A stretch of DNA of 46,500 bases from Euryarchaeota archaeon SM23-78 (lineage in GTDB: Archaea > Nanobdellota > Nanobdellia > Woesearchaeales > SM23-78): assembly GCA_001595785.1 (NCBI GenBank), contig LSSJ01000041.1:1-46500 (forward strand), written 5' to 3'. The translations under genes and the position numbers were made by a program. The notes under the pieces are model-generated. The model had not been told where the DNA came from. It was given only the letters and a program-made list of their open reading frames with translations, and searched no databases. Positions 7,121 to 15,019 of the stretch are shown here, in pieces (position 1 is the first letter of the stretch; every line of letters begins with the position of its first letter).

Positions 7121-7597
7121 TTACACAAACATCTTGCTTATCCAATCCCCTATGAAATGAGTTATAATTATCACTATTATCGCTATTAAGAGATGCTCTC
7201 CTACAACCTTCCACGGCTTCTTTTTCTGATCCTTGGCAATGTTAAAGCTCAGAACACTCAGAGCAGCTAAGCCCCACACAACACTCACAATGATTGCTGT
7301 GTCAAGCACAAATAACAACACAGGTATTACAAAAGTGAGTGCAAAGATGAACTTAAATAAAAAAGTGGAGATAGTAGACATCCAAATTTCTTTTGGTGTG
7401 TGTTTGTTCTCAGCCTCTTCAGACATATGTATTCCTAAAGCATCTGAAAAAGCATCAGCTACTGCAATGGTTAGTATTCCTCCAAGAACAACCAGTTTTG
7501 AATGAGTGCCTGAATGCAGTCCGACCATTAAACCAAGAGTTGTGATAATACCTGAAGTCAGGCCAAAGCTGAAACCAGTTTTGACTGAATGATTCAT
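7121..7597 (-). CDS. VIT1/CCC1-family membrane transporter
   Basis: A 158-residue protein with about five hydrophobic segments. The N-terminal part GLTSGIITTLGLMVGLHSGT followed by LTIAVADAFSDALGIHMSEEAE matches the first two helices of VIT1/CCC1 iron/manganese transporters, including the conserved Asp and Glu residues expected near the metal path. It is shorter than plant VIT1 (about 250 residues) because the long cytoplasmic metal-binding domain is absent. It lies between the zinc-ribbon gene and the Mth938-like gene in one operon. Likely role: divalent metal export from the cytoplasm; the specific ion cannot be read from sequence. Confidence 0.75.
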   Translation of the reverse strand: MNHSVKTGFSFGLTSGIITTLGLMVGLHSGTHSKLVVLGGILTIAVADAFSDALGIHMSEEAENKHTPKEIWMSTISTFLFKFIFALTFVIPVLLFVLDTAIIVSVVWGLAALSVLSFNIAKDQKKKPWKVVGEHLLIAIIVIIITHFIGDWISKMFV

Positions 7598-7606
7598 TTA
7601 ACAAGC

Positions 7607-7759
7607 TCACCCTGTATACTTTCCTCTGCTAACACCTAGAATACTCTGACAATGAGGGCAAACATACATTATCTCCTGCATAAGGATGCCTGCGCCTTTC
7701 TTCACTCTCTCAACATTCTTGAAATCCACTTCTAGTTTGCAGTAAGGACACTTTGCCAT
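7607..7759 (-). CDS. Zinc-ribbon mini-protein (50 residues)
   Basis: A complete short gene from ATG 7759 to TGA 7607-7609. The product starts MAKCPYCKLEVD and ends CPHCQSILGVSRGKYTG: two CPxC knuckles about 30 residues apart, a classic rubredoxin-like zinc ribbon. Its start is one base after the stop of the upstream membrane-protein gene, and its end is nine bases before the VIT-like gene, so it fits exactly into the operon. It probably binds zinc or iron and might sense or chaperone metal for the neighbouring transporter; that role is inference from context. Confidence 0.8.
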   Translation of the reverse strand: MAKCPYCKLEVDFKNVERVKKGAGILMQEIMYVCPHCQSILGVSRGKYTG

Positions 7760-7760
7760 T

Positions 7761-8372
7761 TTACTTCTTTAGTTTTGCTACTTTATATTGGCTTAAAAAC
7801 ATGAACAGCCATCCTAATAATAGATACATCATGATGTTCATGGGACTTTTAGGTGTGAAAGTTTCCAGGGATGCTATAAACCTTGCGCCAAAGGCTTCGC
7901 ACATATACCATGAGGTTATGAGAAAAAATACATATCCTATTAACTGATAATCAGCTGATACTCCTGCTTCACCTTTCAAATTCTTTCTCTTCTTTAACCA
8001 GAACCACGCCACTCCTAAAAATAATAGTAATATAATACCACCGCCAGCGCCAAAGAACCATGGAAAATGCATATCTGTCCTTAAGAGCATGGTTCTTAAA
8101 AACAATTCAAGAACTACAACTAAAACCAGTACTCCTGCTCCAAAAAGCGCAATACGAGAAGCTTTTGATTCTACAATGAGCATTAAACCAATACCTGAGA
8201 GTACTGCTCCTAATGGAACAGAAAAACCCCATAAAAAGAAGAAAAAGCTGCCCAAGGTCTGGCTCAGACTAGCAACAATAGAGGGCTCACCCCAGCCGCA
8301 AACACCTGCCATTAATATCATATAAACAATTCCAATCCAGAATAATACAAGACCTGTTTTTTGCTTGCTCAT
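7761..8372 (-). CDS. Polytopic membrane protein
   Basis: A 203-residue protein with about six hydrophobic segments, small polar loops and a basic loop KKRKNLKGEAG before the last two helices. Family not recognised. First gene of the operon with the zinc ribbon, VIT-like transporter and Mth938-like protein; one base separates its stop from the zinc-ribbon start. Upstream on the reverse strand GGAGGGTA precedes the ATG, giving a good ribosome-binding site, and ACTTTATATAG supplies a TATA box. Confidence 0.65.
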   Translation of the reverse strand: MSKQKTGLVLFWIGIVYMILMAGVCGWGEPSIVASLSQTLGSFFFFLWGFSVPLGAVLSGIGLMLIVESKASRIALFGAGVLVLVVVLELFLRTMLLRTDMHFPWFFGAGGGIILLLFLGVAWFWLKKRKNLKGEAGVSADYQLIGYVFFLITSWYMCEAFGARFIASLETFTPKSPMNIMMYLLLGWLFMFLSQYKVAKLKK

Positions 8373-8499
8373 CTTTACCCTCCTTACATTGTGAAGAATT
8401 TAGTTCTATATAAAGTTTTCCTGAAGAAGGTAATATTTTAACTTTTCAACAAACTTTAAATACCCTCAACAGCCTCTATTTCTTTAAGGGGTGATTTTT

Positions 8500-9240
8500 A
8501 TGAGAACAAAAATTATTATTCTAACCAGTGTTTTAATGCTAGCCTTCATATCAACCAGTTGCCTTTATTACATGAGATCAGGGCCTGAAGTCTGCCTTGA
8601 AGGCTCTGGTAATGTAGTAAGAGAAGCTAGAAACGTGCCTTTCTTCACCAAGGTTGAGCTAAGAGGCCAAGGAAATATATATCTGTCCCAGGCTAATCAG
8701 CATGAACTAACCCTAGAAGTAGAGGATAACTTGATGGAGATTATAGAAACCTATGTGCAGAACAATGTGCTTATTATAGAACACCCCCAGTATTCTTGCC
8801 TGAACAATAAAAAGCCTATCAATTACTATATAACCATGAATGATATTGAGAAACTAGCTGTTAGCGGCATAGGAAATATATTTGGTGAGCAAAGAATTGA
8901 TACTCAGAAACTCGATATCCTGCTAAGTGGAAGCAGCACTGTTAATCTTATGCTAGAAGCCAGGAATCTTAGAACCATAATATCTGGTGTAGGTGATATC
9001 AGGTTAAAAGGAAGAGCAGATGTTCATGAGTTCGTTGCAAGTGGCTATGGAAACTTAAAAGCCTTTGAGTTCATAACACATAACACAAAAATTGTGATAT
9101 CAGGCGCAGGAGATGTAGAAGCCTATGCTGATGAAAATCTCAATGTTACTATTTCAGGCTCTGGTGATGTGTTCTACAAAGGAGGAGCTGATGTGCAATC
9201 AACTATCAGTGGCTCTGGTATTGTGCAGAAAACCCATTAA
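8500..9240 (+). CDS. Secreted lipoprotein-like protein with GIN (DUF2807) beta-helix domain
   Basis: A 246-residue exported protein. N-terminal signal MRTKIIILTSVLMLAFISTS followed by Cys fits a lipoprotein-type signal. The rest repeats the motif SG.G.(I/V) roughly every 20-25 residues (VSGIGNIF, LSGSSTVN, ISGVGDIR, ASGYGNLK, ISGAGDVE, ISGSGDVF, ISGSGIV), which is typical of the head-GIN/DUF2807 right-handed beta-solenoid known mainly from Bacteroidetes surface proteins. GTG 8491 is in frame, but GGGGTGA at 8489-8495 is positioned to serve ATG 8500. The last codons overlap the end of the convergent gene by four bases. Confidence 0.8.
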   Translation: MRTKIIILTSVLMLAFISTSCLYYMRSGPEVCLEGSGNVVREARNVPFFTKVELRGQGNIYLSQANQHELTLEVEDNLMEIIETYVQNNVLIIEHPQYSCLNNKKPINYYITMNDIEKLAVSGIGNIFGEQRIDTQKLDILLSGSSTVNLMLEARNLRTIISGVGDIRLKGRADVHEFVASGYGNLKAFEFITHNTKIVISGAGDVEAYADENLNVTISGSGDVFYKGGADVQSTISGSGIVQKTH

Positions 9241-9839
9241 TCCACTCTCTCACAACTAACAATATTAGGTTCAACAATAGTAACAGTTAAATACCTGATC
9301 TTGATAGGGTCACCCCACTTGTTCTCCTCATCCTTGACAATATCAGTGAACACCTTGAACACAGGCCTTATCTTGAAAGAATTCTCTCCAAGAACAGTGC
9401 CTTTATCATCAATTATCTTTTCAGAATACAAGAAGCCATATTTCTCTTCATCTAATCCAGGAAAGATGGGTTTTGAATAGTAATAATTAATATTCTCGCC
9501 TGCCTCAGAGCCTTTCTGAATCTTAGTAGAAGAAGTCCCTCTAATCATAGCACCATCACTCCAAGTACCTTCACGCAACCCCAAAATTTCTTTGGTTAAG
9601 ATTGGGTCCTGAGTTACCTCTTGCAAAAAAACCCAGCTGCTAGGGAACATGCTCTCGGCCCATTCCTCACAGCTCAACTCCTGCTCTTCTGGTTCCTCAA
9701 CCCCTTCTTCCTGCCCTTCTTCTCCTGCTTCTTCTGCTTCTCCACCTGTTCGCTCATATAATGGTATCTCTTCTTGTAGCTGTGAACAGCTAGTAATAAG
9801 AATCGATAAGACCAATAACAAAACCATTATTTTTCTCAT
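9237..9839 (-). CDS. Predicted lipoprotein with acidic linker
   Basis: A 200-residue exported protein from ATG 9839: signal MRKIMVLLLVLSILITS then Cys (lipobox-like LITSC), then a strongly Glu-rich linker (residues about 30-55) and a globular C-terminal domain with two Cys. An in-frame ATG at 9857 lies upstream, but the TATA box at 9863-9870 places the transcript start near 9841, so ATG 9839 is probably leaderless. No family recognised. Convergent with the GIN-domain lipoprotein with a four-base overlap; both are likely anchored on the cell surface. Confidence 0.7.
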   Translation of the reverse strand: MRKIMVLLLVLSILITSCSQLQEEIPLYERTGGEAEEAGEEGQEEGVEEPEEQELSCEEWAESMFPSSWVFLQEVTQDPILTKEILGLREGTWSDGAMIRGTSSTKIQKGSEAGENINYYYSKPIFPGLDEEKYGFLYSEKIIDDKGTVLGENSFKIRPVFKVFTDIVKDEENKWGDPIKIRYLTVTIVEPNIVSCERVD

Positions 9840-9862
9840 AAAAATATATATTATCATCTAAG

Positions 9863-9880
9863 ATATTAAAGTTTTTCTGT
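9863..9880 (-). promoter_or_regulatory. BRE-TATA promoter of the lipoprotein gene
   Basis: On the reverse strand the site reads ACAGAAAAACTTTAATAT. Nearly the same string precedes the genes starting at 11461 (site around 11508-11525) and 12666 (around 12707-12725). It defines this genome's strong promoter consensus, CAGAAAAACTTTAAATAT-like. Confidence 0.55.
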
Positions 9881-9887
9881 TTTAACC

Positions 9888-9980
9888 CTAAAACCTTGAA
9901 TTAATAAACTGAAATATTAGATATAATACAAAGAAAAGGATAAGAAGAGTTATAAACCAAACAATGATTGTTTTATTCAT
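9888..9980 (-). CDS. 30-residue single-pass membrane peptide
   Basis: A complete mini-gene from ATG 9980 to TAG 9888-9890. The product is Met-Asn-Lys-Thr followed by an uninterrupted hydrophobic helix and a short tail ending NSRF. It directly follows the AN1/proline-rich membrane protein gene: AAGGAGGAG, made partly from that gene's stop region (TAA 9992-9994), lies five to six bases before the ATG. The strong ribosome-binding site and spacing argue that it is translated. Role unknown; small membrane peptides often bind a larger membrane protein, here plausibly the upstream product. Confidence 0.65.
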   Translation of the reverse strand: MNKTIIVWFITLLILFFVLYLIFQFINSRF

Positions 9981-9991
9981 AAAACTCCTCC

Positions 9992-11461
9992 TTAACCCTG
10001 AAACACATTCCTTATCTTCTCTAATATTGAGAGGTTTAAAAGGGGCTTGCTCACAGGCACAGTAATATTTTCCTCAACCCTTACCACTCTTTCTGTCTCA
10101 ATTTTAGGTTTCTCTGTGAGCACAATCTCAAAAACTGTCATTTCAAAACCACTATAAATCCTGTTAAGCGTTCCAGTGACAATAAACACCTCTTTTGTAA
10201 TCTCTTTCTTAACAATAAACCTTTTATGCTTTTCCTCCAGGCTTTTCAGAACTATTCTATTATTAAAATCATCAACAAGGTAATCAACATACTTACCTAC
10301 TTTTTCAGTCCCTTCCAAACGATTCTCAAGATAGCCTGTAAGATTCACTTTTTTGCCATCATAACGATTCCTGTCATTAAAGTATTTTTCAAAGGATAAA
10401 TTAACAGGCACACTCTCAACCAAGGTCTTATCCACCATTACAGTTTTGGTCTGATTGACAGTGGTTTCTCCAGAGTAAAAAAGAGCCAGATATATTAAGA
10501 AAGATATAACAATAACCAGGATTATAACGCTACTAACAATCAGGGATTTACCTCGAGGCTTCTTCTGCCTACGCCTCTCTTTTTTGAATCTTTTTTCAAG
10601 TTCTTTCTCATCAAACTCAACTTCTTCCTCAGACTCCTTGTCTGCACCAGCGCTCATCACAAGCCTGTCAAGTTCCTCTCTTTCCTTGCCTTTCAGCTTC
10701 TTTTTAAGAAGAGAGAACATCTTCTTATCAAGCACCTCTTTTTCCTTCTTCTTCTCCTCATCTAACTGTTTTATATAATCAGCACAAGGATGACCATCTA
10801 CTTTCTTCTTGCTAAATAATTTACTCTTCTTCTTGAAATCAGACAAGTCAGGATTCTTAGGGGTCAGGTGTTTGTTGCAAAAGTACTCACTGCAAAAAGG
10901 GCATTGTTCTAAATCCTTTTTTTCCCTGCATCCAGGATAATCACATTTCCTCTTAATAAGGGGTTGCTCAGGAGGTTCTGGTGCTTGTTTTTTTTCAGGA
11001 ATCTTTGTAGAGGGTTCGGGTGGTTCTGATGCTTGTGGAGGCTTTGAAGGTTTTTTATGCTTGGAATGATACCTATGATGCTTATGAGGTTTAGGAGGCT
11101 TTGAAGGTTTTTCAGCTTTGAGTGGTTCTTCAGATTTGGGAGGAGCAGAAGGCTTTGAGGGTTCAGAAGGCTTTTCAGAAGGCACTGGCTTAGGCTCTTC
11201 AGCTGGCTCTTTAGGCGACTCAACAGGCTTTTCAGGCATAGAAGGCTTAACAGCTTCCTTAGGAGGCTTAACAGGCTTTTCAGGCTTAGGAGGCTTTGGC
11301 TTACTCTTAGGGAGTTTAAAAAGATTAGCAAGCCTGGAAGGCTTCCTGGGTTTAGGAGGAGCAGGAGGCTCAGGAATGTCTACAGGTCTCTTAGGAGGCT
11401 TAGGCACTTCTATTTCAAACTTCTTTTCAGAATCCTCCCTCTTAGACTGCTCTTTACTCAT
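9992..11461 (-). CDS. AN1-type zinc-finger membrane protein with proline/lysine-rich N-terminus
   Basis: A 489-residue protein in four parts. Residues 1-170 are a low-complexity Pro/Lys/Glu tract. Residues 173-226 form an AN1-like zinc finger: C173, C178, C187-P-F-C190, C195, H198, H224-P-C226. A charged coiled region (230-300) leads to one membrane helix at about 306-329. The C-terminal 140 residues contain VNLTGYLENRL and FIVTGTLNRIY, spaced like OB-fold strands. The AN1 half and tract should be cytoplasmic and the OB-like domain outside. AN1 fingers in eukaryotes act with ubiquitin and the proteasome; here the target is unknown. The proline tract is encoded by near-repeats of a GGAGGCTTA-type unit, suggesting slippage expansion. 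A BRE-TATA site lies around 11508-11525. Confidence 0.7.
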   Translation of the reverse strand: MSKEQSKREDSEKKFEIEVPKPPKRPVDIPEPPAPPKPRKPSRLANLFKLPKSKPKPPKPEKPVKPPKEAVKPSMPEKPVESPKEPAEEPKPVPSEKPSEPSKPSAPPKSEEPLKAEKPSKPPKPHKHHRYHSKHKKPSKPPQASEPPEPSTKIPEKKQAPEPPEQPLIKRKCDYPGCREKKDLEQCPFCSEYFCNKHLTPKNPDLSDFKKKSKLFSKKKVDGHPCADYIKQLDEEKKKEKEVLDKKMFSLLKKKLKGKEREELDRLVMSAGADKESEEEVEFDEKELEKRFKKERRRQKKPRGKSLIVSSVIILVIVISFLIYLALFYSGETTVNQTKTVMVDKTLVESVPVNLSFEKYFNDRNRYDGKKVNLTGYLENRLEGTEKVGKYVDYLVDDFNNRIVLKSLEEKHKRFIVKKEITKEVFIVTGTLNRIYSGFEMTVFEIVLTEKPKIETERVVRVEENITVPVSKPLLNLSILEKIRNVFQG

Positions 11462-11598
11462 ATTCCAACAAGTTAACCTCTTTTTATATTATCTATGCAT
11501 GTTTGAATATTAAAGTTTTTTTGTTTTTCTTTGTTTTTCAACAATATTTAAATAATAGAACTATTACAAATATGATAAGTTAAAAATAGGTGAGAAAT

Positions 11599-11904
11599 AT
11601 GTTTAGACTCTTTAAAAAAGACTTGACCAGGATGGAGAAACATGAGATAAAGGAATTACAAAGAATCCTAAAAGAAATCCAAAACCGCTGCACTGATCTA
11701 AAAGGATTGTTGGATAGCAGTGCGCATTGGGAGCAGAAAAAAGCAGAAGGAAAAGAAGAGAAAAAGAAAGCAGAAAACGCCTTAAAAGAGAACTCAGATC
11801 TGGCAAAGAGTGCTCTCAGAGAAATCCTAAGAGAACTGCATCATGGAACACAGGAAGTGGTAAAAGCCTTAGAAGCAGAGCTAGAGAAACAATACAAAGT
11901 ATAA
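11599..11904 (+). CDS. Coiled-coil protein
   Basis: A 101-residue protein that is almost entirely charged helix with heptad-like spacing (KHEIKELQRILKEIQNRC; EKKKAENALKENSDLAKSAL). A GTG at 11590 is in frame, but AGGTGA at 11588-11593 is spaced correctly for ATG 11599. TTTAAATA at 11547-11554 gives a leader of about 23 nt. It is divergent from the AN1-protein gene and the two share a 137-bp promoter region. Probably an oligomeric structural protein; family unknown. Confidence 0.65.
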   Translation: MFRLFKKDLTRMEKHEIKELQRILKEIQNRCTDLKGLLDSSAHWEQKKAEGKEEKKKAENALKENSDLAKSALREILRELHHGTQEVVKALEAELEKQYKV

Positions 11905-11915
11905 TTTTAAGAAAA

Positions 11916-11923
11916 TTTAAATA
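11916..11923 (+). promoter_or_regulatory. TATA box for the gene pair at 11948
   Basis: TTTAAATA centred near 11919.5, 26-28 bp before ATG 11948, so the first gene of this pair is probably leaderless. Confidence 0.5.
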
Positions 11924-11947
11924 TCTCTTCTTTTAATAATAAATAAT

Positions 11948-12175
11948 ATGGTAAGCTTTATAAAAACATTGCCTGAAATAATCCTTTTATTAGTGCCTTT
12001 TATAGGTATCTTAATATATACTTTCTACACAGGAAGCTTTCACCTAAGAAGATACATAAGATACGGGACACACAAAAATCTGGTGTTTGGAGCACTAACC
12101 ATGCTAATCAGTTTGATCCTAGTATTCTTCTTAATAGCAATAATAATAAGTATGGTAGGAGTACTAAAAGCATAA
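11948..12175 (+). CDS. Small two-helix membrane protein
   Basis: A 75-residue protein with two hydrophobic segments (about 9-28 and 48-73) joined by a basic loop (FHLRRYIRYGTHK). Family unknown. Its stop is followed after one base by the next membrane-protein gene, so the two are cotranscribed and may form a complex. Promoter position suggests leaderless translation. Confidence 0.6.
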   Translation: MVSFIKTLPEIILLLVPFIGILIYTFYTGSFHLRRYIRYGTHKNLVFGALTMLISLILVFFLIAIIISMVGVLKA

Positions 12176-12176
12176 A

Positions 12177-12542
12177 ATGTTAGACTCAGGAATCATAATC
12201 TACAGCGCAGTTCTCTTATTCTCATTACTCCTCTCCATTATCTTGGGAATAATATTCCTAGCAACCAAGGAGTTCAGTGATAAGAAGAGAAAAATCCTAG
12301 GAATCATACTTTTAGCAGTAGGGATGCTCAACTTTATACTCTTTAACCTGTTAGTATTCAAGCGCTTCGCTTACACCATACCAGAGTTTGTCTCCCTAAT
12401 CCTCTTATTCCTAATGCCCTTTGTAGAAGGCTTTGTGTTGCTCTCAGTGAAAGAAGTAAAAGCAACGACGAGAAAACTCTTTGGAGTCCTATTAATAATA
12501 ATGTCATTATTTATGATAGGTGTACTGATAGCATCAGCATAA
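12177..12542 (+). CDS. Small four-helix membrane protein
   Basis: A 121-residue protein with four hydrophobic segments (about 5-28, 40-60, 70-90 and 99-120) and basic cytoplasmic loops (KEFSDKKRK and KEVKATTRK). It begins one base after the stop of the two-helix protein. The sequence has the look of a small membrane-complex subunit; I do not recognise a family. Confidence 0.6.
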   Translation: MLDSGIIIYSAVLLFSLLLSIILGIIFLATKEFSDKKRKILGIILLAVGMLNFILFNLLVFKRFAYTIPEFVSLILLFLMPFVEGFVLLSVKEVKATTRKLFGVLLIIMSLFMIGVLIASA

Positions 12543-12546
12543 AACC

Positions 12547-12666
12547 TTATTTCTTCTTCAAATGCTCAAGATTAGAATTAATATCTTCAAGAATCTTAAG
12601 CAGCTTATCCATCTTTTTCAGCAATTCAAACTGAAAAATTTCCATTTGCTCAGCTGGTTCACCCAT
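12547..12666 (-). CDS. 39-residue helical peptide
   Basis: A complete small gene from ATG 12666 to TAA 12547-12549. The product starts MGEPAEQMEIFQFELLKK and continues as an amphipathic, Leu-zipper-like helix ending in KKK. GAGGT lies about eight bases before the start on the reverse strand, and a consensus BRE-TATA (AGAAAAAACTTTAAATATG) is centred about 50 bp upstream. It fills the space between the convergent membrane-protein pair and the next reverse gene. Role unknown. Confidence 0.5.
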   Translation of the reverse strand: MGEPAEQMEIFQFELLKKMDKLLKILEDINSNLEHLKKK

Positions 12667-12766
12667 TTTAAAAACCTCACTTAAACTAAACAGAAAAAGC
12701 CCTCATATTTAAAGTTTTTTCTGTTTTTTGCTACAAGATTATAAAAACCAAAAAGAAGCCTTACTT

Positions 12767-13543
12767 TCATCTCCTTCTTCTCTTATTCCAGTAACGTGAC
12801 ATTAGACCAGCCACTATACCTATAGGTATGGATATGGCAAAACATACCAGTAAAACAATGGGCACGTCTGAAAAGTAATCAAAGATCAAGCCATTGAAAG
12901 GAGCAGAAATCATAATTAGAACAGTAATTACCAATATAAACAAAATCAGGGATGAAACAACAAAGGCTTTAAAACCGCTATAAATCCATATACTCAGCAT
13001 TCTCTTTATCTGGCGCAGCACCCAGAATAAAAGAAAAAATATCATAAGCGCAATACCAAGAGCAAAGAGCATTCCACCATAATAAGAAGAAGTGTCCACC
13101 TCCGTAGACTTAGCAGGAATAAAGATTTGCCCTCTCACAGTTCTTTGATACTCAGGTGTAGTTAAGAAACTGAAACGAGCCTCAAGCTCAAACCTCAAGT
13201 TTTCCTCTCTATCAACCAATCCATCAGCAAAAGTACAAGTAACATTAGCTGTTTCACCATACCTAATAGTGCACTTCTCAGCATCACCACAAAAGCAGCT
13301 AAGAGCAGAAGTGCCTTTTTTACTCTCATCATCAGCATCAGCTCTCCAAGCCATAAAACTATAACTAGCAGGAGCACCAGCATTGTTCCTTACCAAAAAG
13401 AATAGCTGGTTAGCCTCAGAGTCAACCTGGTAATTCAAACACCCAATCTGAGGGTTGAAAATACATCTGGAAGGAGAAGAGGCGAGTGTGGGTAAAGCTA
13501 GTACTACAAGCATAAACAGAATAAGTATCACACTCTTTTTCAT
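12767..13543 (-). CDS. Exported membrane protein with Cys-containing ectodomain
   Basis: A 258-residue protein: signal peptide at residues 1-22; an extracellular domain (about 23-150) with six or seven Cys and beta-rich sequence (NVTCTFADGLVDREENLRFELEARF), suggestive of an immunoglobulin-like or similar disulfide-bonded fold; then three membrane helices (about 155-177, 190-212, 222-248) and a basic cytoplasmic end (YWNKRRRR). Family not recognised. It stands alone and is divergent from the next gene. Confidence 0.6.
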   Translation of the reverse strand: MKKSVILILFMLVVLALPTLASSPSRCIFNPQIGCLNYQVDSEANQLFFLVRNNAGAPASYSFMAWRADADDESKKGTSALSCFCGDAEKCTIRYGETANVTCTFADGLVDREENLRFELEARFSFLTTPEYQRTVRGQIFIPAKSTEVDTSSYYGGMLFALGIALMIFFLLFWVLRQIKRMLSIWIYSGFKAFVVSSLILFILVITVLIMISAPFNGLIFDYFSDVPIVLLVCFAISIPIGIVAGLMSRYWNKRRRR

Positions 13544-13637
13544 ACCTTAAACCTTGATTTAGAAGTTTAAATAATTTGTCATATTCTTCTTTTTAACAAG
13601 TTTTAAATATTATTTTAAACTACTAGGGCAAGCCTCA

Positions 13638-13895
13638 ATGAAAAAGTACTTTAGTCAAAAAAATAGCATAAGAATGTATGGTGTACTGATGAGCTTCTAC
13701 GGAAAGTTAGAGGACTATTACCAAGCTGGCATGCCCCTTAAGGCCAATCCTAATGATATGAAAAAGAATGTGAGCTATATTTTATCTTATGCCAAGGATT
13801 TCAGAACAAGCGTTAAGCCCAAACTTCTCAAGGATATGGATAAAGGGCTAAGTGATTTGGAAAGGCTCTGTGAGAACATATTATCTAAAATCTAA
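13638..13895 (+). CDS. Hypothetical small helical protein
   Basis: An 85-residue, predominantly helical, basic protein without Cys or membrane segments. TTTTAAATATTA at 13600-13611 is a reasonable TATA box, leaving a leader of about 10 nt. No family recognised. Confidence 0.55.
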   Translation: MKKYFSQKNSIRMYGVLMSFYGKLEDYYQAGMPLKANPNDMKKNVSYILSYAKDFRTSVKPKLLKDMDKGLSDLERLCENILSKI

Positions 13896-13937
13896 CCAAA
13901 TAATTTATATATAACATTATGTACAAACCATCATAAC

Positions 13938-14540
13938 ATGTTTTCCTTTGACTGGGTCGAGGCTCTTGCAACTATTCAGCCAGTTATTTCCTTCTTATTA
14001 GGAATGGCGGTTTACTCAATCTTCATCTTTCACTTCTACAGGTTCGTTGCTAAGAAGGATATCTTTAATCTAAACTTGAGCCAGTACAACTATGCCAAGC
14101 TTCCCTTGATTAAGAAGTTTTTTGGGCTTATTCTCTATATTATTGAATACATCCTTATCTTTCCTTTGTTCGCTTTCTTCTGGTTCGCAATACTCACAGT
14201 ACTGCTCACCTTCCTGGCAAAAGAGCCTGTGGTGCAAAGCATCTTGATGATATCAGTTGCAACAATAGGAGCAATCAGGTTCACTGCTTATTACAACGAG
14301 GACTTATCCAAAGATTTAGCTAAGATGCTGCCCTTTGCCCTCCTAGGCATATACCTGATTGATGCTGCTTATTTCTCTTTTGCAAAGTCATGGGAGTTCA
14401 TAAAGCAGATTCCTTCTGATATTAATATAATTTTATACTATATGATATTCATTATTTTCCTGGAGTTCTTCCTAAGAATTGCAACTCTTATTCTTAAGAA
14501 AAAGCCTAAGGCAGTGCAGGAAGAGGAAGAGACTAAGTAG
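13938..14540 (+). CDS. Polytopic membrane protein
   Basis: A 200-residue protein with about five hydrophobic segments (near 12-35, 62-85, 88-115, 120-145 and 165-185) and a Lys/Glu-rich C-terminal tail (KKKPKAVQEEEETK). Family unknown. AATTTATATATAAC at 13910 provides a TATA box about 26 bp before the start, so the mRNA is close to leaderless. Confidence 0.6.
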   Translation: MFSFDWVEALATIQPVISFLLGMAVYSIFIFHFYRFVAKKDIFNLNLSQYNYAKLPLIKKFFGLILYIIEYILIFPLFAFFWFAILTVLLTFLAKEPVVQSILMISVATIGAIRFTAYYNEDLSKDLAKMLPFALLGIYLIDAAYFSFAKSWEFIKQIPSDINIILYYMIFIIFLEFFLRIATLILKKKPKAVQEEEETK

Positions 14541-14608
14541 AATTTTTTGCTTCACATTTTTAATAACATTTAAATAAAAAAGAGCATTCTTACCCAGGGG
14601 TGTTTTAA

Positions 14609-15019
14609 ATTACAATAGATGATTTTGTTAATAAAAATAAAGCTGCATATAGTTATGGTAGTTTCTATAAAAGATCTGGTATGTTAAAAAAAGAGATGAG
14701 TGAGATAGCTATTAATGATAATCTTTATGCTTTGGATCTAGTAGTCAAGGTGTTAGCACCTTATAGAAGAGAGGATAAGGAGTTTAATCGGGGCAAAGTA
14801 AGATGGGCTATTAAAAACGATATGAAAATAACTGATGATAAAGAAAAGGTTGTTTCAAAAAAATTAGGGGGTTTAAAAAGGCATTTTCTAACCAATAAAG
14901 GAGTAATGGCTGTGTTTGAGTATTATCATCAAAAAAGGTGAATAAAAGATTATAATGAGAAAGAGGTATTTGAAAAACTGACCATAATAGCAAAAACCCT
15001 TCCTCCATCCTTTTTCTAA
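14609..15019 (+). pseudogene. Broken paralogue of the 6378-6779 gene (lost ATG, in-frame TGA)
   Basis: Conceptual translation in one frame aligns along its length with the protein at 6378-6779: EIAINDNLYALDLVVKVLAPY matches KAINDNLFTKEIILRLLQMY; FLTNKGVMAVFEYYHQKR matches YLTEKGVKTILNYFYERK; and, beyond a TGA at 14939-14941, IKDYNEKEVFEKL matches IENYKKKDVLKDL. The TGA stands where the intact copy has TGC (Cys). The position of the start ATG is ATT at 14609. An 86-residue product could still be made from ATG 14681. The upstream region keeps a TATA box (TTTAAATA near 14569). The frame ends at TAA 15017-15019, overlapping the convergent gene. Confidence 0.65.

Noticed and set aside
10909-11513. 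Frames overlapping the proline-rich gene: a Gly/Ser-rich one on the + strand (11118-11513) and a Leu/Ser-rich one on the - strand (10909-11331)
   Set aside because: They are the opposite-strand and frame-shifted readings of the repetitive Pro/Lys-coding tract; no promoter or start signal, composition is a by-product.
14939-14941. TGA as a genuine selenocysteine codon
   Set aside because: The same copy also lacks its ATG, only a C to A change is needed, and no selenocysteine machinery is visible; kept only as a point to test.
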